From: Caballeronia sp. INDeC2
Lineage (GTDB): Bacteria > Pseudomonadota > Gammaproteobacteria > Burkholderiales > Burkholderiaceae
Length of the DNA stretch: 64,000 bases
Direction: 5' to 3'
NCBI RefSeq assembly: GCF_023631325.1
Contig: NZ_JALQDG010000003.1
Coordinates: 868,001 to 932,000, forward strand
Below, piece after piece: positions 10,363 to 21,254 of the stretch. Position 1 is the first letter of the stretch. Each line of letters begins with the position of its first letter. The notes under the pieces are model-generated. The model saw nothing but the letters and a program-made list of their open reading frames with translations, was not told the DNA's origin and did no database searches. Made by a program: the position numbers and the translations under genes.

Positions 10363-11168
10363 GAACCCGTGTCATCACGGCCATCGTCCTGCTCGCGGTA
10401 CTCGTGCCGATCACGCTGTTCGCGCCGATCGGCGCCTTCGGGGCGCTCATCGGTTTCGTCGTGGTGTTCGCGGCCTGGGAATGGGGGCGTCTGCTCAAGC
10501 TGAACGGAGCGGGGCCGGTTGCATACGCGCTCGTCGCCGGGCTCGCGCTCATTATCAGTACGTTTCTCGGGATCAAGTCCACGCCGCTGTACCAGATGGC
10601 CGCGATCTTCTGGGTGCTCGCCGGTCCCTACGCGTTGCTGCGCAAGCCGACGCTGGCGGCTCACGCGTGGCGAGCGTTCCTGCTTTTTGCGGGGATCGTC
10701 GTGTTTCTGGCGTGCTGGCATGCGGTCGTCGACGCGCGCACACGGGGCGTGGCATTCGTGCTATCGCTTCTTCTAGTAGTCTGGCTGGCTGACATAGGCG
10801 CATACTTCGCCGGCAAAGCGCTCGGCCGCCACAAACTCGCTCCGTCGATCAGCCCGGGCAAGACCTGGGAGGGCGCCGTCGGCGGGTGGCTCGCCGTCAT
10901 CGTCATCGGCGCGCTCGCCGCCGCCACCGGCTTTTATGCGCCTACCGTATTTACGGCCTTCGTCGAATATCTCGGCTGGGATCGCTCGTTCGTCGCGCTT
11001 TCCGTGCTGGTCGCGTTCAGCGTGGTCGGCGACCTGTTCGAGTCGCTGCTGAAGCGCCAGGCCGGCGTCAAGGATTCGAGCGGCCTGTTGCCGGGTCACG
11101 GCGGCGTCCTCGACCGCATCGACGCATTGTTGCCGGTATTGCCGATCGCACTGCTCATGCTTGGCTAA
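10356..11168 (+). CDS. cdsA: Phosphatidate cytidylyltransferase
   Basis: Makes CDP-diacylglycerol from phosphatidate and CTP at the inner membrane. The 270-aa protein has about eight hydrophobic segments from [20 protein letters not shown] onward. The CDS signature with metal-binding Asp residues, [18 protein letters not shown], is at the C-terminus. The ATG at 10356 is inside the end of uppS. Next in line is dxr, the standard order. Confidence 0.96.
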   Translation: MLRTRVITAIVLLAVLVPITLFAPIGAFGALIGFVVVFAAWEWGRLLKLNGAGPVAYALVAGLALIISTFLGIKSTPLYQMAAIFWVLAGPYALLRKPTLAAHAWRAFLLFAGIVVFLACWHAVVDARTRGVAFVLSLLLVVWLADIGAYFAGKALGRHKLAPSISPGKTWEGAVGGWLAVIVIGALAAATGFYAPTVFTAFVEYLGWDRSFVALSVLVAFSVVGDLFESLLKRQAGVKDSSGLLPGHGGVLDRIDALLPVLPIALLMLG

Positions 11169-11186
11169 TCGGCTAGAGAAGAATTT

Positions 11187-12404
11187 ATGCAAACACGTCT
11201 CACACTGCTCGGCTCCACGGGCTCGATCGGCGACAGTACGCTCGACGTCGTGGCGCGGCATCCGGACCGCTTCTCGGTCTATGCGCTCACCGCGCATCGC
11301 AACGGCGACAAACTCGTCGCCCAGTGCCTGAAATTCCAGCCCGAAGTGGCGGTCGTCGGCGACGCCGAAACGGCCGCGCGCGTCGCGGCCGCGTTGCGCG
11401 CGCGGGGCTGCAAGACCGAAGTGACGCACGGCGCGCAAGCGCTCGTCGAGGTCGCGCACGCGGCGCAGTGCGATACGGTCGTCGCGGCCATCGTCGGCGC
11501 GGCGGGCCTCGCGCCCACGCTCGCCGCGGCGCGCGCCGGCAAGCGCATCCTGCTCGCGAACAAGGAAGCGCTCGTGATGTCCGGCCAGATTTTCATGGAC
11601 GCGGTGCGCGACAACGGCGCGATCCTGCTGCCGGTCGACAGCGAGCACAACGCCGTGTTCCAGTGCCTGCCGCCTTGCGCGGACAAGGAAGCGAAGCTGC
11701 ATGGCGGCGTCTCGAAGATCATTCTGACGGCGTCGGGCGGCCCGTTTCGCACGCGCGAGCCGGCGACGCTCGCAAACGTGACGCCCGAGGAAGCCGTCAA
11801 GCATCCGAACTGGGCGATGGGCCGCAAGATTTCCGTCGATTCCGCGACGATGATGAACAAGGGCCTCGAAGTGATCGAGGCGCATTGGCTCTTCAATCTG
11901 CCGGGTTCGCGTATCGAGGTGCTGATCCATCCGCAGAGCGTGATTCATTCGATGGTTTCCTACGCCGACGGCTCGGTCCTCGCGCAACTCGGCAACCCGG
12001 ACATGCGCACGCCGATCGCGCACGCACTGGCGTATCCTGATCGCGTTGACTCGGGCGTGGCGCCGCTCGATCTCGCGCAGATCGCGACGCTCACGTTCGA
12101 AAAGCCCGATTTCGCGCGTTTTCCGTGCCTTGCGCTCGCCATCCAGGCGCTCGAAGCGGGCGGCATCGCGAGCGCGGCGTTGAACGCGGCCAACGAAATC
12201 GCCGTGGAAGCGTTCCTGGAGCGCCGCATCGGCTTCATGGCGATCGGCGGCGTGGTCGAGCGCGTGCTGAACGCGCTGCCGAATACGAGCGCCGCGACGC
12301 TGGCGGACGTGCTCGCCGCCGATGCGAACGCGCGCCGTCTCGCATCCCGTTTCGTCGCTGAGCTCACCGCGAGCGCGCCGGGCGCCGAACCCATCGCCCA
12401 TTGA
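11187..12404 (+). CDS. dxr: 1-deoxy-D-xylulose 5-phosphate reductoisomerase
   Basis: Second enzyme of the MEP isoprenoid pathway, converting DXP to MEP with NADPH. The 405-aa protein has the NADPH-binding motif [16 protein letters not shown] at its N-terminus. The metal and substrate motifs [30 protein letters not shown] and [10 protein letters not shown] are intact. It sits 18 bp after cdsA and is followed 7 bp later by rseP. Confidence 0.97.
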   Translation: MQTRLTLLGSTGSIGDSTLDVVARHPDRFSVYALTAHRNGDKLVAQCLKFQPEVAVVGDAETAARVAAALRARGCKTEVTHGAQALVEVAHAAQCDTVVAAIVGAAGLAPTLAAARAGKRILLANKEALVMSGQIFMDAVRDNGAILLPVDSEHNAVFQCLPPCADKEAKLHGGVSKIILTASGGPFRTREPATLANVTPEEAVKHPNWAMGRKISVDSATMMNKGLEVIEAHWLFNLPGSRIEVLIHPQSVIHSMVSYADGSVLAQLGNPDMRTPIAHALAYPDRVDSGVAPLDLAQIATLTFEKPDFARFPCLALAIQALEAGGIASAALNAANEIAVEAFLERRIGFMAIGGVVERVLNALPNTSAATLADVLAADANARRLASRFVAELTASAPGAEPIAH

Positions 12405-12411
12405 GGCCGTC

Positions 12412-13794
12412 ATGAACTTTTTGACCGAAATCGTCGCCTTCGTCGTTGCGATAGGCGTACTCGTCGTCGTCCACGAATTCGGTCACTACAGCGTCGCCCG
12501 ACTGTGCGGCGTGAAGGTGCTGCGTTTCTCGGTCGGCTTCGGCAGGCCGCTCGTGCAGTGGGTCAGCAAGAAGACGGGCGTCGAATGGACGATCGCCGCG
12601 CTGCCGCTCGGCGGTTACGTGAAGATGCTCGACGAGCGCGAGATCGATCCCGACAGCGGTAAGACCATTCCCGCCGAGGACTTGCCGCGCGCGTTCAACC
12701 GCCAGAGCGTCGCCAAGCGCATTGCGATCGTCGCGGCGGGGCCCATCGCCAACTTCGTGCTCGCGATCGTGCTTTTTTCCGCCGTGTTCGCGGGCGGCGT
12801 GACCGAGCCCGCCGCGATCGTCTCGCAACCCGCGCCCGACACGGCAGCGGCGCACGCGGGTTTCGAAGGCGGCGAGACGGTTCTGTCGATGCGCGACGCG
12901 CAAGGCGGCGAGACGCATCCGATCCGCTCCTGGTCCGATTTGCGCTGGAAGCTGCTCGACGCATCGTTCGATCATCGACGTATCGTGCTGACGGCGAAGA
13001 CGCACGACGGGACCTTCGACTTCCCGGTGAGCGTTGCGGGCATCACGGACGAGCAGGCCGATCAGGACTTCATGGACAAGCTCGGCTTCGCGCCGGGCGG
13101 CGGCACGCTGACAGTCGCGGGCGTCGAAGGCGGGAGCGCCGCGCAGAAGAGCGGGCTCAAGGCGGGCGACATGCTGCGTGCGATCGATGGCCGCAGCGTC
13201 GATAACGCGACGAGCTTCATCGATTACGTGAAAGCGCACGGTGGGAAGCCCGTCACGCTCCTGATCGAGCGCAACGGCAAGCGCGAATCCGTGCAGATCG
13301 TGCCGGATCTCAGGCACGATGCTTCGACGGGCAAGGAGATCGGCCGCATCGGCGCCGCGCTCGCGAACCAACTGCCGACCGTGGACGTGCGCTACGGGCC
13401 GCTCGAAAGCTTGCGCCTCGGCGTGAACCGCACGTGGGACATCAGCATCTATTCGCTGCGCATGTTCGGGCGGATGGTCGTCGGCGAGGCATCGCTCAAG
13501 AATCTCTCGGGGCCGGTCACTATCGCCGACTATGCGGGCAAGAGCGCAAGGCTCGGCGTGGCGGCCTTCGTGTCGTTTCTCGCACTCGTGAGCATCAGTC
13601 TCGGAGTGTTGAACTTGTTACCGATTCCGGTATTGGACGGTGGGCATCTGTTATATTATTTGGTTGAAGCTGTTACCGGCAAGGCCGTATCCGATCGCTG
13701 GCAGCTGGTTCTGCAAAGGGCGGGCCTGGTCTGCATCGTCGCACTGTCGATGATCGCGCTGTTCAACGACCTCGCTCGTCTGATTCGTTTTTGA
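12412..13794 (+). CDS. rseP: Site-2 intramembrane metalloprotease RseP
   Basis: Cleaves membrane-anchored anti-sigma factors in the envelope stress response and clears signal peptides. It is 460 aa. The zinc motif HEFGHYSVARLCG lies in the first transmembrane segment, and a second membrane motif NLLPIPVLDGGHLLYYL is near the C-terminus. PDZ sequence lies between them (for example VEGGSAAQKSGLKAGD). The start MNFLTEI at 12412 fits; the upstream ATG at 12322 lies inside dxr. It is next to bamA, linking stress sensing with outer-membrane assembly. Confidence 0.96.
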   Translation: MNFLTEIVAFVVAIGVLVVVHEFGHYSVARLCGVKVLRFSVGFGRPLVQWVSKKTGVEWTIAALPLGGYVKMLDEREIDPDSGKTIPAEDLPRAFNRQSVAKRIAIVAAGPIANFVLAIVLFSAVFAGGVTEPAAIVSQPAPDTAAAHAGFEGGETVLSMRDAQGGETHPIRSWSDLRWKLLDASFDHRRIVLTAKTHDGTFDFPVSVAGITDEQADQDFMDKLGFAPGGGTLTVAGVEGGSAAQKSGLKAGDMLRAIDGRSVDNATSFIDYVKAHGGKPVTLLIERNGKRESVQIVPDLRHDASTGKEIGRIGAALANQLPTVDVRYGPLESLRLGVNRTWDISIYSLRMFGRMVVGEASLKNLSGPVTIADYAGKSARLGVAAFVSFLALVSISLGVLNLLPIPVLDGGHLLYYLVEAVTGKAVSDRWQLVLQRAGLVCIVALSMIALFNDLARLIRF

Positions 13795-13871
13795 TCCACT
13801 TTGACAATTTCTGGCGGCGCCTTTCGAGCGACCGCCGGAACGAATGCAGCTTTAAATACTGGGGAAGCACG

Positions 13872-16184
13872 TTGTTCAAACCTCATCGCTTTGTTCCTAA
13901 GACGGCTGTGGCCGCGGCACTCGCCGCAACGGGTATGGCGGCACACGCCACCACGCCGTTCGTCGTGCAGGATATTCGGATCGACGGTCTCCAACGCATC
14001 GAGCCGGGCTCCGTGTTCGCTTATCTGCCGATCAAGCAAGGCGACACCTTCACCGACGACAAGGCCTCCGAAGCGATTCGCGCGCTCTACGCGACGGGCT
14101 TCTTCAACGACGTTCAGATCGCCACCGAAGGCAACGTGGTGATCGTGCAGGTGCAGGAGCGCCCGGCCATCTCGGCCATCGATTTCGCAGGACTGCACGA
14201 GTTCGACAAGGACAACCTCACGAAGGCGCTGCGCTCGGTCGGTCTGTCGCAGGGCCGCTCGTACGACAAGGCACTCGTCGACAAGGCGGAGCAGGAGCTC
14301 AAGCGCCAGTACCTCACGCGCGGCTACTACGCGGCGGAAGTCACGACCACGGTGACGCCGGTCGACCGCAACCGCGTCGCCATTCTTTTCTCGGTCGCGG
14401 AAGGCCCGAGCGCCAAGATCCGCCAGATCAACTTCGTCGGCAACAAGGCGGTGAGTTCGAGCACGCTGCTCGGCGAAATGCAGCTCTCCACGCCGAACTG
14501 GTTCTCCTGGTACACGAAGAGCGATCTGTACGCGAAGGAAAAGCTCACGGGCGACCTCGAGAACGTGCGCTCGTACTATCTGAATCGCGGCTACCTCGAG
14601 TTCAGCATCGACTCCACGCAGGTGTCGATCTCGCCGGACAAGAAGGACATGTATCTGACGATCGCCGTGCATGAAGGCGAGCCGTACAAGATCAGCAGCA
14701 TCAAGCTTTCGGGCAATCTGCTCGACCGCGAAGCCGAGCTCAACAAGCTCATCAAGATCAAACCGGGCGAGCGCTTCTCCGCCGAAAAGCTGCAGGCAAC
14801 GACCAAAGCGATCGTCGACAAGCTCGGCGAATACGGTTACGCGTTCGCGCAGGTCAACGCGCAGCCGCAGATCGATCAGGCGAACCACACCGTGGCGCTC
14901 ACGCTGCAAGTCGACCCGAGCCGCCGCGTGTATGTGCGGCGCGTGAATATCGTCGGCAATACGCGCACGCGCGACGAAGTGGTGCGCCGTGAAATGCGCC
15001 AGCTCGAAAGCTCGTGGTTCGATTCGAGCCGCCTCGCGTTGTCGAAGGACCGGGTCAACCGTCTCGGCTACTTCACCGACGTGGACGTCACCACGACGCC
15101 CGTCGAAGGCACGAACGACCAGGTCGACGTCGACGTGAAGGTCGCGGAAAAGCCGACCGGCGCGATCACGCTGGGCGCGGGCTTTTCGTCGACGGACAAG
15201 GTGGTGCTGTCGGCGGGCGTGTCGCAGGACAACGTGTTCGGCTCGGGCACGAGCCTCGCGGTCAACGTGAACACCGCGAAGACGTACCGCACGCTGACCG
15301 TGACGCAGGTCGATCCGTACTTCACGATCGACGGCATCAAGCGCATCACCGACGCGTACTACCGCACGTATCAGCCGCTGTACTACTCGACCGATTCGAG
15401 CTTCAAGATCGTGACAATGGGCGCGGACACAAAATTCGGTATCCCGTTCTCCGAGCAGGACACGGTGTTCTTCGGCGTCGGTGCCGAACAGAACACGATG
15501 GACGTGGACTCGAACACGCCGCAGTCGTACATCAACTACGTGAACGAGTTCGGCCGCGTGGTGAACAACTATCCGCTGACGGTGGGCTGGTCGCGCGACA
15601 ATCGCGACAGCGCGCTCGTTCCGAGCCGCGGCTACTACATCCAGTCGAACGCAGAGTACGGCACGCCGCTCGGCAATACGACGTACGCGAAGTTCGACGC
15701 GCAGTTCCAGTATTACTACTCGTTCGCGCGCGGCTTCGTGCTCGGCTTCAACCTGCAGGGCGGTTACGGCAAGGGCTTGCAAGGCCAGACCTACCCGATC
15801 TTCAAGAACTACTATGCGGGCGGTATCGGCTCGGTGCGCGGCTACTCGCCGAGCTCGCTGGGTCCGCGCGACGCGAAGACGAACGACCCGATCGGCGGTT
15901 CGCGCATGGCGGTCGGCAACATCGAGCTGACGTTCCCGCTTCCGGGCACGGGCTACGACCGCACGCTGCGCGTCTTCACCTTCCTCGATGCCGGTAACGT
16001 CTGGGGCGATCCGAACCAGGGCGGCACGAGCGGCGGCGCGAACGGCCTGCGCTACGGCTACGGGGTTGGTCTCGCGTGGATCTCGCCGATCGGCCCGCTC
16101 AAGCTGAGCCTCGGCTTCCCGCTGCAGAAGCACGAAGGCGACCAGTATCAGAAGTTCCAGTTCCAGATCGGTACGGCCTTCTAA
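13872..16184 (+). CDS. bamA: Outer membrane protein assembly factor BamA
   Basis: Core of the BAM complex that folds beta-barrel proteins into the outer membrane. It has five POTRA domains after the signal peptide (from VVQDIRIDGLQRIEPG) and a C-terminal 16-strand barrel ending in Phe, with the VRGYSPSSLG loop-6 motif. I choose a TTG start at 13872. It gives a normal signal peptide (FKPHRFVPKTAVAAALAATG, then AHA) and the usual length of 770 aa, and GGGGAAG lies 5-11 nt upstream. The ATG at 13791 would add 27 residues, would overlap the end of rseP and would spoil the signal peptide. Confidence 0.96.
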   Translation: MFKPHRFVPKTAVAAALAATGMAAHATTPFVVQDIRIDGLQRIEPGSVFAYLPIKQGDTFTDDKASEAIRALYATGFFNDVQIATEGNVVIVQVQERPAISAIDFAGLHEFDKDNLTKALRSVGLSQGRSYDKALVDKAEQELKRQYLTRGYYAAEVTTTVTPVDRNRVAILFSVAEGPSAKIRQINFVGNKAVSSSTLLGEMQLSTPNWFSWYTKSDLYAKEKLTGDLENVRSYYLNRGYLEFSIDSTQVSISPDKKDMYLTIAVHEGEPYKISSIKLSGNLLDREAELNKLIKIKPGERFSAEKLQATTKAIVDKLGEYGYAFAQVNAQPQIDQANHTVALTLQVDPSRRVYVRRVNIVGNTRTRDEVVRREMRQLESSWFDSSRLALSKDRVNRLGYFTDVDVTTTPVEGTNDQVDVDVKVAEKPTGAITLGAGFSSTDKVVLSAGVSQDNVFGSGTSLAVNVNTAKTYRTLTVTQVDPYFTIDGIKRITDAYYRTYQPLYYSTDSSFKIVTMGADTKFGIPFSEQDTVFFGVGAEQNTMDVDSNTPQSYINYVNEFGRVVNNYPLTVGWSRDNRDSALVPSRGYYIQSNAEYGTPLGNTTYAKFDAQFQYYYSFARGFVLGFNLQGGYGKGLQGQTYPIFKNYYAGGIGSVRGYSPSSLGPRDAKTNDPIGGSRMAVGNIELTFPLPGTGYDRTLRVFTFLDAGNVWGDPNQGGTSGGANGLRYGYGVGLAWISPIGPLKLSLGFPLQKHEGDQYQKFQFQIGTAF

Positions 16185-16236
16185 GGCACCCGTTGGACAC
16201 GAACTTCATCCATTCAGACGTAACGTGAGGAACACT

Positions 16237-16794
16237 TTGGGAACCGGTAAGCATTCGAAACATAGGGCGCTGGCGCTTGCGTTGTCGATGGTTCTCGGCC
16301 TGGGCGCGGCGATGTCCGCCAGTGCTCAGGAAGCGCGCATCGCTGCGGTCAATTCGGACCGCATCCTGCGCGAATCGACTGCGGCGAAAGCCGCTCAGTC
16401 GAAGCTCGAGCAGGAATTCTCCAAGCGCGACAAGGCGCTGCAGGACATGGCGCAGCGCCTTAAGGCGATGTCGGACAACATCGATAAAAACGGTTCATCG
16501 ATGTCGCCGACGGACCGCGCAGCGCGCCAGCGCGACCTCGCGCAACTCGACGCCGACTTTCAGCGCAAGCAGCGCGAGTTCCGTGAAGACCTGAACCAGC
16601 GTCGCAACGAGGAACTCGCGGCGGTGCTGGATCGGGCCAACAAGGTGATCAAGCAGATCGCCGAGCAGCAGCATTACGACCTGATCGTGCAGGAGGCGGT
16701 GTACGTGAGCCCGCGCATCGACATCACCGATCAGGTGCTGAAGGCGCTGGCCGCGGGTGCGACCGGCACGGGTTCGCTCACGAGCCCGAACTGA
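16237..16794 (+). CDS. skp: Periplasmic chaperone Skp/OmpH family
   Basis: Holds unfolded outer-membrane proteins in the periplasm on their way to BamA. The protein is about 185 aa. A signal peptide ends near MSASAQEA, a conserved N-terminal strand (RIAAVNSDRIL) follows, and then come long charged coiled-coil helices from KLEQEFSKRDKAL to the tail. Two starts are possible: GTG at 16225, or TTG at 16237 placed 5 nt after GAGGAA; I prefer the TTG on ribosome-binding-site grounds. It lies between bamA and lpxD as in E. coli. Confidence 0.92.
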   Translation: MGTGKHSKHRALALALSMVLGLGAAMSASAQEARIAAVNSDRILRESTAAKAAQSKLEQEFSKRDKALQDMAQRLKAMSDNIDKNGSSMSPTDRAARQRDLAQLDADFQRKQREFREDLNQRRNEELAAVLDRANKVIKQIAEQQHYDLIVQEAVYVSPRIDITDQVLKALAAGATGTGSLTSPN

Positions 16795-16810
16795 CGAGGA
16801 CTGAGACGAG

Positions 16811-17914
16811 ATGGCATCAGGCATGGCGATCACGCTCGACGAACTGGTGAAGCGCTTCGGCGGCGAGGTGGTCGGCGACGGCGCGCACGCGGTCGGGAGT
16901 CTCGCGCCCCTCGACAAGGCCGGCTCCGCGCAACTCGCGTTTCTCGCGAATCAAAAATATCTGCCGCAAGTCGAAACGACGCGCGCCGGCGCGGTGCTGA
17001 TTTCTCCGGGCGACCTCGAAAAGGTGACGAATCGCGCGGGCAGTAATTTCATCGTCACGCCGAACCCCTACGCTTATTTCGCGCGCGTGGCCCAGGCGTT
17101 CATCGACCTGGCGACACCGAAAGCGAGGCCTGGCGTGCATCCGAGCGCCTACGTCGACCCGGACGCGAAGGTCGCGGCGAGCGCCGTGATCGGACCGCAC
17201 GTGACGGTGGAAGCGGGCGCGGTCGTAGGCGAGCGCGTGAAGCTGGATGCGGGCGTGGTTGTCGGCCGCGGGGTGAAGCTCGGCGACGACGTGCATCTGT
17301 ATCCCAACGTCACCGTGTATCACGGCTGCAAGCTGGGTGCGCGCGTGATCGTGCACGCGGGCGCCGTGATCGGCGCGGACGGCTTCGGCTTCGCGCCGGA
17401 TTTCGTCGGCGAGGGCGATGCGCGTACCGGCAGCTGGGTCAAGATTCCGCAGGTAGGCGCGGTGGATATTGCAGACGACGTGGAAATCGGCGCGAACACG
17501 ACGATCGATCGCGGCGCGATGGCGGATACCGTCATCGAGGAATGCGTGAAGATCGACAACCTCGTGCAGATCGGTCACAACTGCCGCATCGGCGCGTATA
17601 CGGTGATCGCCGGCTGCGCGGGCATCGCGGGCAGCACGAACATCGGCAAGCATTGCATGATCGGCGGGGCGGTAGGTATCGCGGGACATGTGACGCTCAC
17701 GGATTACGTGATCGTCACGGCGCAATCGGGTGTCTCGAAGTCGCTTCTGAAGCCCGGCATGTATACCAGCGCGTTTCCGGCCGTGCCGCACGGCGACTGG
17801 AACAAGAGCGCGGCCATCATGCGTAATCTGGACAAGATGCGCGAGCGCATCAAGGCGCTGGAAACGGCGCTCTCCGATGCGGGCAAGCGTGACGCTATGA
17901 GCGGCGGCGCATAA
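16811..17914 (+). CDS. lpxD: UDP-3-O-(3-hydroxyacyl)glucosamine N-acyltransferase
   Basis: Third step of lipid A synthesis, adding the N-linked hydroxyacyl chain. It is 367 aa, with an N-terminal uridine-binding domain ([18 protein letters not shown]) followed by many hexapeptide repeats forming a left-handed beta helix. The catalytic His is in [18 protein letters not shown], and the C-terminal helix [14 protein letters not shown] is present. ACGAG precedes the start at 16811. A second in-frame ATG at 16823 is possible. Confidence 0.97.
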   Translation: MASGMAITLDELVKRFGGEVVGDGAHAVGSLAPLDKAGSAQLAFLANQKYLPQVETTRAGAVLISPGDLEKVTNRAGSNFIVTPNPYAYFARVAQAFIDLATPKARPGVHPSAYVDPDAKVAASAVIGPHVTVEAGAVVGERVKLDAGVVVGRGVKLGDDVHLYPNVTVYHGCKLGARVIVHAGAVIGADGFGFAPDFVGEGDARTGSWVKIPQVGAVDIADDVEIGANTTIDRGAMADTVIEECVKIDNLVQIGHNCRIGAYTVIAGCAGIAGSTNIGKHCMIGGAVGIAGHVTLTDYVIVTAQSGVSKSLLKPGMYTSAFPAVPHGDWNKSAAIMRNLDKMRERIKALETALSDAGKRDAMSGGA

Positions 17915-18037
17915 GCAAGCACCCCGAGCAGAGCGGGCTTGTGCAAGCCGCCGAAGCGAGACAGCAATTCCGGGCGGGCGTTCCATACGACCCGCCATCC
18001 AATTTCCGCGCCCGACGCGCGCGTGAGCAGAACGACC

Positions 18038-18496
18038 ATGAGCACAGAAAAAATCAATCTCGACATCCACAAGATCCTCACGCTGCTGCCGCATCGCTAC
18101 CCGATCCTGCTCGTGGACCGCGTGCTCGAACTCGAGCCGCACAAGAGCATCAAAGCGTTGAAGAACGTGACGATCAACGAGCCGTACTTCCAGGGCCACT
18201 TCCCGACGCGGCCGGTGATGCCGGGCGTGCTGATTCTCGAAGCGCTCGCGCAGACCGCAGCGCTCCTGACCTTCGCGGAAGAGCCGCACGATCCGACCAA
18301 TACGCTCTACTACTTCGTCGGCATCGACGGCGCGCGCTTCAAGCGCGTCGTGGAGCCGGGCGATCAGCTGATCCTCAACGTCCACTTCGAGCGGTATATG
18401 CGAGGCATCTGGAAGTTCAAGGCGCGCGCCGAGGTCGATGGCGCGACCGCCGCCGAGGCCGAGCTCATGTGTACCGTCAAGAGCACGGACGCCTGA
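18038..18496 (+). CDS. fabZ: 3-hydroxyacyl-ACP dehydratase FabZ
   Basis: Dehydrates beta-hydroxyacyl-ACP in fatty acid elongation; a cytosolic hot-dog-fold enzyme. The 152-aa protein starts [14 protein letters not shown]. The active site is visible in [16 protein letters not shown] and [19 protein letters not shown], containing the catalytic His and Glu. It lies between lpxD and lpxA, the conserved arrangement that balances fatty acid and lipid A synthesis. The 123-bp gap after lpxD holds no gene I can see. Confidence 0.97.
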   Translation: MSTEKINLDIHKILTLLPHRYPILLVDRVLELEPHKSIKALKNVTINEPYFQGHFPTRPVMPGVLILEALAQTAALLTFAEEPHDPTNTLYYFVGIDGARFKRVVEPGDQLILNVHFERYMRGIWKFKARAEVDGATAAEAELMCTVKSTDA

Positions 18497-18560
18497 GCGC
18501 ATTTGCGTTCACCCCGCGTTCATCGTAACAAGCAGCACGAACAGCATAGGCGAAATGCGC

Positions 18561-19349
18561 ATGAGCAAGATTCACCCAACCGCGATCATCGAGCCGGGCG
18601 CCCAGCTCGACGAGTCCGTCGAAATCGGGCCGTACGCGATCGTCGGTTCGCACGTCGTGATCGGCGCGGGCACGACCGTCGGCTCGCACAGCGTGATCGA
18701 AGGCCACACGACGATCGGCCGCGACAACAGCATCGGCCATTACGCGTCGATCGGCGGCCGTCCGCAGGACATGAAGTACAAGGGCGAGCCGACGCGCCTC
18801 GAAATCGGCGACCGCAACACCATCCGCGAATTCACGACGCTGCACACGGGCACGGTGCAGGATCAGGGGCTGACCTCGATCGGTAGCGATTGCTGGATCA
18901 TGGCGTACGTGCACGTCGGCCACGACTGCCGGTTGGGCGACAACGTCATCATGTCGAGTAATGCGCAACTGGCCGGGCACGTGTTCGTCGGCGATCACGC
19001 GATCATCGGCGGCATGTCGGGCGTGCATCAGTTCGTGCGCATCGGCGCGCATTCGATGCTCGGCGGCGCTTCCGCGCTCGTGCAGGACGTGCCGCCCTTC
19101 GTGATCGCGGCCGGCAACAAGGCGGAGCCGCACGGCATCAACGTCGAAGGACTGCGCCGCCGCGGCTTCACGCCCGAGGCGATCTCCGCGCTGCGCTCGG
19201 CGTATCGCATCGTCTACAAGAGCGGTCTGTCGCTCGAAGAGGCGAAGGTGCAGTTGAAGGAACTGAGCACGGCCGGCGGCGAGGGCGACCAGGCGGTCAC
19301 GGCATTCTCCGATTTCATCGCGGCGTCGCAGCGCGGCATCATCCGCTAG
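18561..19349 (+). CDS. lpxA: UDP-N-acetylglucosamine O-acyltransferase
   Basis: First step of lipid A synthesis. The protein is exactly 262 aa from [20 protein letters not shown], the E. coli length. Hexapeptide repeats run through the N-terminal two thirds. The catalytic His is in [19 protein letters not shown], and the C-terminal helical domain with [20 protein letters not shown] follows. An alternative ATG two codons upstream (18555) is possible. Confidence 0.97.
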   Translation: MSKIHPTAIIEPGAQLDESVEIGPYAIVGSHVVIGAGTTVGSHSVIEGHTTIGRDNSIGHYASIGGRPQDMKYKGEPTRLEIGDRNTIREFTTLHTGTVQDQGLTSIGSDCWIMAYVHVGHDCRLGDNVIMSSNAQLAGHVFVGDHAIIGGMSGVHQFVRIGAHSMLGGASALVQDVPPFVIAAGNKAEPHGINVEGLRRRGFTPEAISALRSAYRIVYKSGLSLEEAKVQLKELSTAGGEGDQAVTAFSDFIAASQRGIIR

Positions 19350-19361
19350 ACACGCTGCCCG

Positions 19362-20528
19362 ATGACCCTGATCACCCACCCGCCACGCATCGCGATGGTC
19401 GCGGGCGAGCCGTCCGGCGACCTGCTCGCGGCGTCGCTGCTGAAGGGCCTCACGCAAACCTTGCCGGAAGGCACGCGCTATAGCGGCATCGGCGGCCCGC
19501 GCATGACGGCCGAAGGCTTCGAAGCGCACTGGCCGATGGACAAGCTGACCGTGCGCGGCTATGTCGAAGCGCTGAAGCATATTCCCGAGATCCTCGGCAT
19601 CCGCAACGAGATCAAGCGTCAGTTGCTGGCGGAGCCGCCGTCGGTGTTCATCGGCGTGGACGCGCCCGATTTCAATTTCGGCCTCGAACAGCCGCTGCGC
19701 GAAGCGGGCATTCCGACCGTGCATTTCGTGTGTCCGTCGATCTGGGCATGGCGCGGCGGCCGCATCAAGAAGATCGCGAAAGCGGTTGATCACATGCTGT
19801 GCGTATTTCCGTTCGAAACCGCATTGCTGGAGAAAGCGGGCGTGTCGGCGAGCTACGTCGGTCATCCGCTCGCCGACGAAATCCCGCTCGAACCCGACGT
19901 CATGGGTGCGCGCCGCGAACTCGGCATCGCGCAAGGCGGACCGGTGATCGCCGTGTTGCCGGGCAGCCGGCGCTCGGAAATTTCGCTGATCGGCCCGACC
20001 TTCTTCGACGCAATGGAACTGATGCAGCTTCGCGAGCCCGGCGTGCGCTTTCTGATGCCCGCCGCGAATCCGGCGTTGCGCGCGCTGCTGCAGCCGCTCG
20101 TAGACGCGCATCCGCATCTGTCGCTGACGATCACCGACGGCCGCGCGCAAACCGCGATGACCGCCGCCGACGCGATCCTCGTGAAAAGCGGCACGGTAAC
20201 GCTGGAAGCGGCGCTGCTCAAGAAACCGATGGTCATTTCGTACAAGGTGCCCTGGCTCACGGGTCAGATCATGAAGCGGCAGGGCTATCTGCCGTATGTC
20301 GGTTTGCCGAACATTCTGGCGGGCCGCTTCGTGGTGCCGGAAATCCTGCAGCATTTCGCGACCCCCGAAGCGCTCGCCGACGCCACGCTGAAACAGTTGA
20401 ACGACGACGCCAACCGCCGTACCCTGACGGAGATCTTCACCGACATGCACATCGCGCTGCGTCAGAATACGTCGCAGAAGGCGGCCGAGGCGGTCGCGCG
20501 CGTGCTCGAAAAGCGGAGCCCCCGATAA
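19362..20528 (+). CDS. lpxB: Lipid A disaccharide synthase
   Basis: Condenses UDP-diacylglucosamine with lipid X to form the beta-1,6 disaccharide, at the inner face of the inner membrane (GT19 family). The protein is 388 aa. The N-terminal motif [16 protein letters not shown], the acceptor-site region GVDAPDFNF, and [10 protein letters not shown] and LPGSRRSEI in the C-terminal domain are all as in the family. The stop overlaps the rnhB start by one base, so the two genes are translationally coupled. Confidence 0.97.
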   Translation: MTLITHPPRIAMVAGEPSGDLLAASLLKGLTQTLPEGTRYSGIGGPRMTAEGFEAHWPMDKLTVRGYVEALKHIPEILGIRNEIKRQLLAEPPSVFIGVDAPDFNFGLEQPLREAGIPTVHFVCPSIWAWRGGRIKKIAKAVDHMLCVFPFETALLEKAGVSASYVGHPLADEIPLEPDVMGARRELGIAQGGPVIAVLPGSRRSEISLIGPTFFDAMELMQLREPGVRFLMPAANPALRALLQPLVDAHPHLSLTITDGRAQTAMTAADAILVKSGTVTLEAALLKKPMVISYKVPWLTGQIMKRQGYLPYVGLPNILAGRFVVPEILQHFATPEALADATLKQLNDDANRRTLTEIFTDMHIALRQNTSQKAAEAVARVLEKRSPR

Positions 20529-21229
20529 TGGCGGCGAAACGGCCGGCTCAGGCAGGACTCGATTTCAGTTCACCTTTCGACATCGTCTGCGGCGTCGACG
20601 AGGCGGGGCGCGGTCCGCTGGCCGGCCCGGTCGTGGCCGCCGCGGTGATCTTCGATCCCGCCAGGCCGCGCATCAACGGTCTCGACGATTCCAAGGCGCT
20701 GACTGCCAAAAGACGCGAGGAGCTGTACGAGAAGATCGTCGATCGCGCGCTCGCGTATTGCGTCGCGTCGGCGAGCGTCGAGGAAATCGACACGATCAAC
20801 ATCCTGCACGCGAGCATGCTCGCGATGAAGCGCGCGGTGGAAGGGCTGTCGGTCGCGCCGACGCTCGTCAAGGTCGACGGCAACCGCTGTCCGACGCTGT
20901 CGATCCGCGCCGAAGCGGTGATCGGCGGCGATGCGCTCATCAAGCAGATCTCGGCGGCATCGATTCTCGCGAAGGTCACGCGCGATCGCATGCTGGTCGA
21001 GCTTCACGAAACCTTTCCGATGTACGGCTTCGATGCGCATTCCGGCTACGGCACGCCGCAGCATCTGAAGGCGCTGCGCCAGCATGGCCCGTGCGAGCAT
21101 CATCGGCGTTCGTTCGCGCCGGTGCGCGAGGCGCATCTCCTGTTCGGCTCGGTGCTGCCCGAGATCGCGCCGGAAGTGCTTCACGCAGCCTCGACAGCCG
21201 AAGACGATCCGGACGCGCGCGCCTTCTGA
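20528..21229 (+). CDS. rnhB: Ribonuclease HII
   Basis: Nicks RNA in RNA/DNA hybrids, including single misincorporated ribonucleotides. The 233-aa protein has the type 2 motif [16 protein letters not shown] with catalytic Asp and Glu, and the additional acidic residue in [17 protein letters not shown] and the substrate-recognition segment [11 protein letters not shown] follow. The ATG at 20528 overlaps the lpxB TAA. This is the conserved lpxA-lpxB-rnhB string. Confidence 0.97.
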   Translation: MAAKRPAQAGLDFSSPFDIVCGVDEAGRGPLAGPVVAAAVIFDPARPRINGLDDSKALTAKRREELYEKIVDRALAYCVASASVEEIDTINILHASMLAMKRAVEGLSVAPTLVKVDGNRCPTLSIRAEAVIGGDALIKQISAASILAKVTRDRMLVELHETFPMYGFDAHSGYGTPQHLKALRQHGPCEHHRRSFAPVREAHLLFGSVLPEIAPEVLHAASTAEDDPDARAF

Positions 21230-21254
21230 GCGGCACTCGGCACTCAATTCAAAC

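Noticed and set aside
13656..16133. 825-codon antisense frame over bamA
   Set aside because: Lies opposite the clearly identified bamA, is rich in Arg, Val, Ala and His as expected of a shadow, and has no recognisable domain.
18477..20450. 657-codon antisense frame over lpxA and lpxB
   Set aside because: Spans two conserved genes and their gap on the opposite strand; no motif, so a GC-driven shadow.
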